Part shown: positions 26,201 through 34,424 of the stretch, one piece after another
How the letters are laid out: each line of letters starts with the position of its first letter
How positions within the stretch are numbered: position 1 is the stretch's first letter
Notes under the pieces: model-generated
What the model was told of the DNA's origin: nothing
The model's database searches: none
What the model saw: the letters and a program-made list of their open reading frames with translations, nothing else
DNA from: Polychytrium aggregatum
Taxonomy: Eukaryota > Chytridiomycota > Chytridiomycetes > Polychytriales
Assembly: GCF_025602895.1 (NCBI RefSeq)
Contig: NW_026516438.1
Coordinates: 1-43,056 of the forward strand
Direction: 5' to 3'
DNA length: 43,056 bases
Program-made: the position numbers and the translations under genes

Positions 26201-26362
26201 AAGGAGGCGGGGGTGCACAAAACGAGCGAATATGCATCAATCGGACGCAGACATAGATGCCCTCGTCGGGGAAGCCGGAAAGAAGGATGCGACAGATGCT
26301 GTGAGCCTGCTCCAGGCGATGCTCACCTGGTTGAGAGTCGATGCAACGATGGACTCGAGCAT
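11239..26362 (-). CDS. vps13: VPS13 family bridge-like lipid-transfer protein
   Basis: About 44 exons encode roughly 3,105 residues, the usual VPS13 size. The N-terminal chorein domain starts MLESIVASTLNQVLGDYVDNL and continues LNIGIWSGNVILNNLKLR. A QVQIKNIHVRFEDS motif and a FEERRDDRKEY segment follow, then a long beta-groove region carried mostly by two large exons (20298-21983 and 17375-19979). The VAB/SHR-BD region begins near residue 1860 (APYLLRNRTGYSIFIW) and includes KVEPLMFSYSSY and IKVGNSEWSK. Exons 27-30 hold the VPS13_C region. Exons 33-41 hold the ATG2_C-like part (LGSADFLGNPIGLFNN, RPKHAVSGISTGALS, VVTKPVVGAFDLL). Exons 42-44 are the PH-like end (RIKRLKVEWEIPFEG). The family moves phospholipids in bulk at organelle contact sites. 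One apparent frameshift lies in exon 40 (12240-12242). Introns carry several minisatellites. Confidence 0.95.
14661..14702 (+). repeat. 6-bp tandem repeat GTGGCA in a VPS13 intron
   Basis: Seven copies lie in the intron between exons 28 and 29 (14583-14746). Confidence 0.9.
16866..16904 (+). repeat. 8-bp tandem repeat CACACCAG in a VPS13 intron
   Basis: Nearly five copies lie in the intron between exons 21 and 22 (16791-16929). Confidence 0.9.
20095..20218 (+). repeat. 9-bp minisatellite CAGCACCAT in a VPS13 intron
   Basis: About 14 perfect copies occupy 124 bases of the 318-base intron between exons 18 and 19 (19980-20297). The 9-base unit keeps all frames free of stops, so it yields spurious peptide repeats (Ala-Asp-Gly on the minus strand) when translated. 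The flanking exons join in phase 0 with good splice sites, so I read it as intronic. Confidence 0.95.
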
Positions 26363-26955
26363 GCTGAAGGTAAGGACGAGTGTGAATGCACAGCGGTGCG
26401 GTGGGAGCGAAGGTGGCGGAAAGGCAGACGCAGGCCGAGGAGGGCCAGGGACACCGGGATGGGAAGGCTGTCGAAGTGGCTGCCGGTGTTGGTGCTGATG
26501 GTATTGCTGGTTCTGTTGCTGCTGGTGGTGGTGGTGGTGGTATTGCTGGCTCTGTTGCTATTGCTGTTGCTATTGCTGTTGCTGGCGATGCTGGCGATGC
26601 TGATATCGAATCCAGGCAAGAATGGAGTCGGCGGACAAAGTGTCGGCTCTGGGCTGTCCAGGCGACGATGCTGGTGCTGCGAGCCAGGGAGTCGCCCGGC
26701 CTTTTGGGGCGAAATGCCGTTGCAGCCCAAGCACGCGGACTGGCGGCTCTGATTTCCATTCTCGTCGACGGCGCTCGGCGAACCTCGGCCCTCTCGCTCG
26801 CTCGCTCGCTTGGCGGCCGCCTGTGGATCTGCCCTGTTCTCTCCATCTCTGCCCTGTTCTCTCCATCTCTGCCCTGTTCCCTCCGTCTCTGCCCTGGCTC
26901 CTGCTTCTACTGCTGCCTCGTCATCGCATCCCAGCGCTGCCTGCATCCGCCAACC
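26363..26955. promoter_or_regulatory. Shared divergent upstream region of VPS13 and UNC50
   Basis: These 593 bases separate the two start codons. They contain a GTG/GGT-rich and TTGCTG-rich tract (about 26515-26590) and three tandem copies of a 20-bp unit, CTGCCCTGTTCTCTCCATCT (26829-26890, last copy diverged). No TATA box or known operator was recognised. Confidence 0.55.
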
Positions 26956-28599
26956 ATGCTGCCCACGATAACCACCCGGGACACCTCCGGGCGCGCTCAC
27001 TCGTTTCTGGGCTCGCCGAGCTCGCCGGCCTATAACCGAGCGCATCGACGGCCACGATCGCTCAGTTCCGTGCCGACCTATCTCAGACGGCTGGTCAACT
27101 TCTCGCAAATGGATTTTGAGTTTGCGCTATGGCAGATGCTCTATCTATGCATTTCCCCGCAACGACTGTAAGCGCTACTGGCTATTGCGAGTCCTTGCCA
27201 TCCCGCCAGCCCCTGGCGCTGCTCGTCCCGTATCGGATTGCGAGGAGCCATATCGGACTAACGGCTCCCTTGATCACCACGACGCTTGTCGATCCGATCC
27301 GCTGCACATCCACATGCAGATACCGAAACATATACTACCACAAACGTCCGTATGACCGTCGCCGCCGATCCGGATGTCCGCACACACGCCGACCTGCACG
27401 CACACGACATAGACTGAGGACTCGCTCGATAACACCGCTGGCGTTTGATCCTTACAGAGACCAAGAACCAGTGGGCAAGAGACGACCCAGCCTTTGTTGT
27501 CCTGATTGCCGCATGCCTCAGTGGTGGGTGGCTGTTTGGCGGCCCGGACCCGAGCACGACGGCATCCAGCATCCAGCATCCAGGATCCAGCATCCATGGG
27601 CATGGAGATGTCAATGCAGACGGAGGGGCTGGGACTCCGTCTCGGCCGCATCAGAGCAACTAATAACCCGCCCGATACGACTGTGCAGTGACGGCTATCG
27701 CATACGGAATCGCATACAAGCTAGGCGCCCTTGGAATCATCGGAGCTCTGTTGTTCATGATTTTCATTGATTTTCTGCTCGTGGGTGTGGTTGTTGCGAC
27801 GGCTGTTTGGTAAGTGCCTAGTCGGACCCTGAGCGCCAGGCCTGCAATTACGACCGCTGTCGCTGGAAAGCAGCCCCCCATCCCGGAAGTGACGGGCACC
27901 AGCGTCCTCAACACTCTGCAGCCCCGCTGGCGTCAACTGCAAATCAAGCCGACGCCGAAGCGGGTATCCACAGCCGATGCACCGGGAGGATGCCACCTTT
28001 GCTAACAACAGCCTGCCACGGCACGCCGGATTCGGATGGTGCCATGCAGGTTCTTTGCAAACCGGTATCTCATCCAGCATCACACCCATTCGGTTGAGCA
28101 GTCGGTCGAGTGGGCGTATGCCTTCGATGTCCACTGCAACTCGTTCTTCCCGATGTTCCTGGTGACGTACGTCTTTCAGTTTTTTTTCCTGGCGATCGTC
28201 ACCAAAGACACCTGGGTGGGCCGGATCCTGGGAAATACCCTGTATCTGCTGGGGACCTCTTACTATGTCTACATCACCTTCCTCGGATACAAAGGTGAGT
28301 GTGTGCCGGGCAGAATCGGTGTCCACGGAGAATTCTCGCCGGCATCACTCTGCCTGTGTCGGCACCAGCAGCGCATACATACCCTCGGTGGAGCGAACGG
28401 GAGGAGATGCTGCCCCGAACTTCAGCCGTTCAGCAAAGCTCGCTAACACGGGGTACTCTCGGTTGCTGCTCCAACAGCCCTCCCTTTCTTGAAGAACACC
28501 ACGGTGTTCCTTTACCCCATCGGCGTGATCGTGATTCTCTACGTTATTTCACTGCTCGGCTTCAACGTCAGCAAAGTGATCTTGGACCTGTACTTTTGA
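26956..28599 (+). CDS. unc50: UNC50/GMH1 family Golgi membrane protein
   Basis: Six exons, 26956-27167, 27320-27345, 27458-27523, 27689-27809, 28050-28294 and 28478-28599, encode 263 residues with all phases matching. Joined across three exons, the hallmark reads NFSQMDFEFALWQMLYLCIS..LYRNIYYHKQTKNQWARDDPAF, diagnostic of UNC50/Gmh1. Several hydrophobic segments follow (YKLGALGIIGALLFMIFIDF, FFPMFLVTYVFQFFFLAIV, LYPIGVIVILYVISLL), with FANRYL, VEWAYAFDVHCN and YITFLGYKALPFLKNT between them. The length is normal for the family. Known members are multi-pass proteins of the inner nuclear or Golgi membrane, linked to receptor trafficking in animals and to Arf-GEF function in yeast. Exon 2 is only 26 bases. 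The start is the ATG that leaves a short Ser/Arg-rich cytosolic tail. Confidence 0.94.
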
Positions 28600-29106
28600 G
28601 ACAGCAGCCCGGCACGGCCTGTCTGCTGTCTTCTGCCTCCTCTCTCCAGCCGTGTCCGATCGTGTATGTATAGGAATACAGCCTCTTTCCACAAGCGCAC
28701 ATCTCCATTCGTTGTTTGCAGCCAACAGAGAGTGCGCGAGGCACCGCCGCGAACATGGCCTCCAGCCCTCGGTGATCCAGCGGCGGCTCGCTGCGATGCA
28801 CAGGCAGACTTGGCCGCGGCATGACGGAGGACACATGGAACCGAGCGAATGCCGGCATGGCCCGGGTCTTTGGCGAAACCAGCTCCACACCGCGCGCCCT
28901 CGCCGCGTCCTCGCGCGCTTCTCGCGTGCTTCTCGCCCGCCCGCTTCTCGTCCACGTGTTGCTAAGCCACACCTGCGCCACATGCGCCCCACCGGCCTTT
29001 TTTTCTCGCCGCCGTCCCGTGGCAGACGATATGGGCGAATCGAGCCGCCAACCTCTTTCCTCCTCCTTTCCAAATTTACGTCGGCCCCTTCGTATAACAG
29101 GACACA
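28600..29106. other. UNC50 3' flank and RPS11 upstream region
   Basis: No gene is supported. A CACGTG palindrome at 28953-28958 lies about 150 bases upstream of the RPS11 start codon. Minus-strand frames crossing this region show no domain. Confidence 0.5.
28953..28958. promoter_or_regulatory. CACGTG palindrome upstream of RPS11
   Basis: This perfect E-box palindrome lies about 150 bases before the RPS11 ATG. CACGTG is the core site of bHLH factors such as Cbf1 and Pho4. The same hexamer precedes UMP1, TSC13 and the GPN2/ARM-BTB pair. Confidence 0.5.
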
Positions 29107-30271
29107 ATGGCTGATAACCAGGTAAAGGACGTCTGCACCTGGCTGTCGGGGGTGCCGGTCTGGATGCAGGCCGCTGCAGGCGTGTCTGCTGGACGGGCCC
29201 TGTGTGTCTGAGGACCGACGCCGATCTCGGCGAGGAAGCTCTGGGAAGAGCCGACACCGCCGAGGATTCATCGTGCCCAAGACGGACATCGACGGCGGCT
29301 CTTGAAGATAGACCAACCGATATCGGCCGGGGCACGAATGGACTGGCATGCAGTGCACTGAGGACGGAGAGGCACACTCCCCTGCCACCCCACCGGATGC
29401 CGTGGGTCGCCAAGCGCCAGAGATCGGCCTGGACAAAGTCTTTGAGACGCTCGTCGATGCGGGCTTTGAGGCGACAGGGCGACGCCCGCAGCGCGGCAGA
29501 TGCGGATGCTAGGATGCCGAACTCTGCCACAAAGAACACAGTGGGATCGCCGCCGCCGCTGAAGCACATGTCCATCCGATATTGATCCTGCCCGTCCATT
29601 TCCAACTGTCGTTCTCGGGGGCCGCGGAGCATAGGTCGAAAAGGCTTTCCAGAAGCAGGCTATCTTCCTCAACGCCAAGTCCCTTGGCAAGAAGTCTGTC
29701 AAGCGCTGGTCCAACAGCATCGGTCTTGGCTACAAGACCCCCAAGGAGGCTCTCAAGGGTAACTACGTCGACAAGAAGTGCCCCTTCACCTCGCCCTCCG
29801 TCTCCATCCGTGGCCGCATCCTCTCGGGTGTTGTCGTCTCGACCAAGATGAAGCGTACTCTGATCATCCGCCGTGAGTACCTCCACTACATCAAGAAGTA
29901 CAACCGTTACGAGAAGCGCCACAAGAACCTCGCTGCCCACGTTTCCCCCGCTTTCATCGGTGTCCAGCCTGGAGACTTTGTCACTGTTGGCCAGTGCCGG
30001 TACGTAGATCCTTCTCTGCTAAAGTCAAAGATGCGCCTTGGATGGGTGGCTCCCAAGGCTCCCCGGCAACAACGACTGTAGTCTGGCCGGACTCAGAGCC
30101 AACATCGAGCCGGATCGACGCTGTCAGCGATTACCATGCGAGTGCTAATGGTGAGCTCTGCTTTGTCCCCGCCAGCCCTCTCTCCAAAACCGTCCGCTCA
30201 ACGTCCTGAAGCACCAGAAGCAGGTTGTCAAGGGCGCCAAGACCTTCAACAAGTTTCTAAGCGGCTTGTAG
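29107..30271 (+). CDS. rps11: 40S ribosomal protein uS17 (RPS11), with an apparent one-base deletion in exon 3
   Basis: Exons are 29107-29121 (MADNQ), 29635-29999 and 30176-30271. The bulk of the protein ([89 protein letters not shown]) is unmistakable eukaryotic uS17. It binds rRNA in the small subunit body. Exon 3 opens with PLSKTVR, but the expected F-N-V-L continues one frame over. As written the frame stops at 30207-30209, while the homologous frame runs on through [11 protein letters not shown] to TAG at 30269-30271. One base is missing near 30196-30198 (CGCTCAACG). Since the gene is normally essential, a consensus error or an undetected second copy is likelier than true loss. The first intron is long (513 bases), common for fungal ribosomal protein genes. 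Confidence 0.95.
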
Positions 30272-30288
30272 CTTGGTTATCACAGTGG

Positions 30289-30294
30289 AATAAA
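30289..30294 (+). terminator. AATAAA polyadenylation signal of RPS11
   Basis: A perfect AATAAA lies 18 bases after the homologous-frame stop codon of RPS11. Its position supports 30271 as the real end of the coding region. Confidence 0.6.
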
Positions 30295-30600
30295 ACGTGT
30301 TTTGATACAACGTCTCCTGAATGCTCTCTGTAGTGGTTGTCTGGGGACGAACCCATCGTGTGCAGGCGCAATGGTAAATACCCGGAGCGCTGGATGACAG
30401 CATCCCGCGAGGGGGCCGTTCCAGCTCCTGTCGCGAGGGCCGTGCACGGCCGCATCCATCGGGAACAGGCCACATCCACAGGGCACGCCCGAAAATCTGA
30501 TCGTCGCAACCGCACTCGCCTGCTTGCCTGTCTGCCCAGGCCGTTCCATGTCTGTGTTTCGCTCGCTGTGTTTCGCTGTCCCGCCCCTCGTCACATGCGC

Positions 30601-30606
30601 CACGTG
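30601..30606. promoter_or_regulatory. CACGTG palindrome upstream of UMP1
   Basis: The palindrome lies 168 bases before the UMP1 ATG and is directly followed by CCAAT, the core of a CCAAT box. Confidence 0.5.
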
Positions 30607-30773
30607 CCAATCACGGGCGCGACCCTGGCCCAATCCCGGCTGCGTCCCTGGGTGGTGCAGTTCGGCGACTCGGGCGATCGTCCATCTCCCAGTTCCGATC
30701 CACACCAGCCGGCCGTTCGCCCGTGCAGCACCCTTCCAGCCCGAACCGTCGCCCACCAAGCATCGAAACCACC

Positions 30774-31883
30774 ATGGTATGCTCCACTCTGCCGCCGTGC
30801 CAGCGAGCCAGCCAGCCATCAGCCATCAGCACCTGCCGCACCGACGCTGCATGCCACCCATTCGTCTCGTTCGCATCCCTTCATTCCAACTGACCGCATA
30901 TCACCCCAATGCCTCCGCAAACCTACACTTGCCTATACATTAATCCGACCTGGAAACAAATGTGAATCTGCGGCCTCGATCGACAGAGCTCCTATCGAAT
31001 TGTTCCCGCGGTCCAGCCGCCCTCAAAAGTGAGCGTGACCGATGGTACCAACGAGTTCGGAACCCACGACACCATGCGGCACGGTCTCGCTTCGATTCGG
31101 TCCCAAGTCATGCCAAGCCATCCTCTGGAGAGCCACCTGAAGAATGTAATTTGGGCGCATGACGACTCTGCACACTGTTGCGTCAACGCATTTGCGTCGC
31201 TGCGAGATACCACGCCTTGATCTAACCCAGCCGTCCGATCCGGCGTCTGCATCCACTTGCCCGTGCCTGTCTCGACCCAGTGGGACGAGACCCAACAGCA
31301 GCTCAGAAACACGATGCAGAGACAAGTCTTTGGGCGCCACCTGCCTGTCCGTATGCAGCTGGATAAGCAGTATCTCTCCCAAGTATGTCCAGCAACTGGG
31401 TGGCCCGAATGATTTGCGGCGTTGATGCGGCGGACTGCTCTGAGGGTACTTCCATGCTTGATGTGACGAGCGGTATTGCGGGATCACACATCCCACATCG
31501 CTCACAACTGTGCTGCCTTGCCGCTGCCGATCTGCAGCTCCGTCGTATGCCTGGCTGCCGTCGTCGAACCTTGGACCTTTCCATCCTCGAAGGTACCGAC
31601 GGAAACATTGATTTCGAGGACTTCCTCACAGGTAAGGCGCGGCCAGCCGTTCGCCTCTCGGTGCGGTGCCACGGCTCTTTGGAGGAGAACAATGCAGGCA
31701 GGATCGTCGCAGGAGTATCGGTCGGCGCTCGGCCTCACCGCGGCCATCAGGTCCTCCCAAGACCAGCCCGAGTCATTAACGGCGCGGCCACGACATCATG
31801 CTTTGATTCACACAGAGGCTGTCGAATCGACCGATGTGGACGGCCACGGCGCAATCGAGCGGGTGCTTGGAATCAAGCTGTGA
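30774..31883 (+). CDS. ump1: Proteasome maturation chaperone UMP1/POMP
   Basis: Five exons, 30774-30776, 30987-31145, 31281-31382, 31538-31631 and 31816-31883, encode 141 residues, the size of animal POMP. Exon 1 is just the ATG, followed by a GTATGC donor. The body shows SSYRIVP, then NEFGTHDTMRHGL, HPLESHLKN-WDETQQQLRNTMQR, VFGRHLPVRMQLDKQ, and a C-terminal LDLSILEGTDGNIDFEDFL ending GIKL, all matching the UMP1 order. UMP1 rides on the half-proteasome precursor, helps dimerise the 20S core and becomes its first substrate. All junctions are phase-consistent. In exon 4 the residues CRRRT sit where relatives have a LSSSN-like run, and LPSSN appears in the +1 frame there. The last exon was chosen for its acceptor (CACAG) and the family-like tail; it is the least certain part. 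Confidence 0.9.
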
Positions 31884-32375
31884 AGGCGCTCTGTCGTGTG
31901 GTTGCCTCGAGTGCAATAGGCGTGTCCATTCTCCGATGCAAACCCAACGATCCGTCGAGGGATGTGGATTGATAAAGATGATCAAGCTCATCCGCGCATT
32001 TCCGATCCGCTCGCACAGATCATCGCTGGACGCGAGAAGGGATGAATAGGATCGAGGGGATAGCGGGAAGACTCCCTCCATGTTGACGGCGCTTACAAAA
32101 TGAACCGGGCACCCAGCTATCCAGCCTCGTGTTTGGGTGGACAGAGCAGCCATGTTCAGGTATCCGTTCCATGGCCCTCTGTGGAGCCCCACTGAGCGGG
32201 GATTGGCCATGAATGCTGGAAGTGTCCAAGCGAGCGACAGAGCTTCGTGGAACAAGTTGTGGCATCGCAGTGCAGCGCTGCGGATGATGGGTGTGTGTAT
32301 TCCATCAAAAGAGCCATCAGCATAGTGCCATGTTTCGATTCGTGGGCACTACAAGGGCAGATGCCTGCCAATGCG
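31884..32375. other. Convergent intergenic region between UMP1 and GPN2
   Basis: It separates the 3' ends of two converging genes. No gene, RNA or clear repeat was recognised. Both 3' UTRs must lie here. Confidence 0.5.
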
Positions 32376-34122
32376 TCACTGGCTGCCCTCAAATACTGGG
32401 TTGATTTCGTTTTCGATAATGTCCTTGACGTGGTCCGAGTACTCGGTGGATACACCAATGTCGTCCTCGCCCTCGGCATCGGTCATGGCGTGGTCCAGAT
32501 ATTTCTCGGACACCACCGCCACCTCGTCCAGAAAGCTGCCTACCGGCACCGACATGACAGTCTCCAGGAGGTTCTCTTCGTCTCCGGCATGGAAATATCC
32601 GTTCGCACGATCGATGTGCTTCACGACCTTGAGGACACTCTCCTTATCCTCAATGCACAGCGTCTGGAATGCCACCAGGCTGAATTCCTCGATCAGCTCA
32701 CAGAGCGCTTCGTTCAACTTTGTAAACTTTCGTCCAAAGTTGTCAGTGTTAAGGCGTTGGAGCAGATACGACAGATCCTGGACTTCGGTATAATAGTCGA
32801 GGTTGAATGCTGAGCGCAGGAACAGTTTACTGCATATTAGTTTGGTTTTGGCAGCCCAGGGCCGAGTCTTGCTGCCGCCATCCACGGCTCTTGCATTGGT
32901 GAGACGACACCTCGACAGCCACAGAGCCTTAATGATGCTCATGAGCGACACCAGGCGCAGGGCTGTACCCACCTAGCGTCCCATAGGCCTCCATCAGATC
33001 TACTTTTGAGAGAATATTGACATGCGGCAGCTCGAGCTGCATCATTGCCTTCAGCGACAGTAGAAGCATCGCCACGTATTTGGCAGGATCCGTACAGTAA
33101 TGGGCGTCGACGAGGTGAACGGCACACAGCTGCAGAACAGAGTTCACGTATTGGATGATCAGACATCCGAGCCCTGGGGCTGAGAAGCCGCCGACGACAC
33201 AAACAGCCCCGCCCAGTCAGGTTCTCTGTGCAGGGCCCATTCACGGCCATCAGCACTTGCTCGGTAGTTTGCACATTTAGAACAAACTTGCACTTCCTCT
33301 TGCGGCCGCGGACGCTCTTACCCGATAATCATGTTGCCGCGATAGGACGTCGATGATGTTGCGCATGGATGGGTGGTTTGTGAAGATCTCGACTTGCCCG
33401 GGACAGTCAATGATAATGTATTTGCCTGTGGTATCAGGTCGACAGAATCTATTGTCAGAGCGGATCCAGGCGACGACCTTCACTGCATGCCCAACAGACT
33501 CGGGATTGCCACGATGCTTGGCTTACCATCGAGCGTCTGCAGCTTTTCGACGAGCCAGTCGATGTTCTTCTCGAGATACTCCATGCAAAAGATCATGGCT
33601 GCGGGCGTTTCTGTTGCGTTAGCAACTCTCGCTGGGCCGGGTGTTGGACATGTGCTCTATACAGCGTCCGGCTTGGCGGTCTCACCTCCATTCGGCCCCA
33701 GGCCATAGACCTCCATGGCATCGTCCAGCGTGATCAGCTCGGCAATGTCGATATCGGCTTCGTATGGCAGCCCGTCATTGGCGGGATCCAGATTTACAAT
33801 AGCGACATCCCTGTGGAGGCAACGATGTGTGAGTCGCTATCTGTTCATCCGCCGGGCAAGTGATGCGGCGGACGATCCATTGGTAGGCTGGCGATAGCTT
33901 GGATGTCGTAAGCTATCCCCATCCATCCACACCAGCGTCATCCCTCTCGCCCTCCGGATTGCAGCGTCGATCACCCGCACCAGAATCATCCGCACCAAGA
34001 TCACCGTCCCGCCCGCTCAGCTACCTCTCGATCGCCCGATAGAACTGCGAGATTCCATGGCAGTACGTTGACTTGCCCGACCCGGGCGGGCCGACGACGA
34101 TCTGTCCAAAGTGCGGTGGCAT
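32376..34122 (-). CDS. gpn2: GPN-loop GTPase 2
   Basis: Six exons, 34025-34122, 33686-33810, 33527-33598, 33322-33425, 32973-33129 and 32376-32809, encode 329 residues, all in phase. Motifs in order: P-loop GPPGSGKST (residues about 11-19), NLDPAND, the family-defining GPN in [46 protein letters not shown] (G4-like) and [18 protein letters not shown], which marks GPN2 rather than GPN1 or GPN3. DKES..ANGY follows. The C-terminus has an acidic extension of about 60 residues (TDAEGEDD). GPN GTPases act in the cytoplasm on assembly and nuclear import of RNA polymerase II and III. It diverges from an ARM-BTB gene with 302 bases between start codons. Confidence 0.95.
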
Positions 34123-34424
34123 CGGCGGTCTGATGAATGACACCGTCTGGCCTCGCTGTTGGCTGATTCAAATCAGGACCGCCGTCCACGTGGCCGGATT
34201 GGGCCTGGACCAGTGCCAAACGGCCTCTGCAAAGCGGACGGAACAAATCCACATCTGCTGCTCACCGGGCAAGAGAAGGCGGGGGCGGGCGAAAGCATAC
34301 GATACCACCCCGCTCGGCCGATACGACTCACTCGGCCGATACCACGCTCGATATTCGACCAAGACGGCCATTCGACTCATCCGACCGACGACGCAAGCGC
34401 ATCAGGCTCCACGGCGCACTGGTC
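34123..34424. promoter_or_regulatory. Divergent promoter between GPN2 and the ARM-BTB gene
   Basis: These 302 bases lie between the two start codons. They contain a CACGTG palindrome (34187-34192) and a short direct repeat CGGCCGATACGACTCACTCGGCCGATACCA (about 34314-34343, CTCGGCCGATAC twice). Confidence 0.65.
34187..34192. promoter_or_regulatory. CACGTG palindrome in the GPN2/ARM-BTB promoter
   Basis: The site lies 65 bases upstream of the GPN2 ATG and about 230 bases upstream of the ARM-BTB ATG, so it could serve both. Confidence 0.5.

Larger units (their letters stand above)
11239..26362 (-). other. vps13: VPS13 exon map
   Basis: Exons in transcription order: 26327-26362, 26132-26192, 25908-25985, 25611-25817, 25372-25487, 25157-25261, 24948-25046, 24807-24872, 24570-24719, 24321-24390, 23836-24132, 23650-23753, 23379-23480, 23062-23294, 22529-22843, 22263-22452, 22093-22209, 20298-21983, 17375-19979, 17255-17280, 16930-17016, 16686-16790, 16363-16562, 16028-16226, 15724-15894, 15395-15568, 14953-15253, 14747-14882, 14430-14582, 14169-14235, 14002-14022, 13803-13889, 13532-13684, 13316-13394, 13177-13205, 13042-13073, 12791-12872, 12585-12658, 12397-12452, 12167-12250, 11949-12039, 11733-11831, 11517-11626, 11239-11304. 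Phases agree at every junction except across exon 40. Weaker calls are the acceptor of exon 12 (overlapping TAG/CAG), the donor of exon 17 (GTTCCT), and the donors of exons 25 and 37 (GTCG). Four exons are under 30 bases (26, 21, 29 and 32-base neighbours included as the smallest set). Confidence 0.8.
30272..30773. other. RPS11 3' flank and UMP1 upstream region
   Basis: No gene is supported here. It holds the RPS11 polyadenylation signal (30289-30294) and a CACGTG site followed by CCAAT (30601-30610) upstream of UMP1. Confidence 0.55.

Noticed and set aside
28568..29632. Minus-strand frame of 354 codons across the UNC50 3' end and the RPS11 first intron
   Set aside because: It overlaps the UNC50 last exon and the RPS11 start and lacks any domain. 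The part inside the RPS11 intron looks locally coding-like but I could not name a family, so it is not called.
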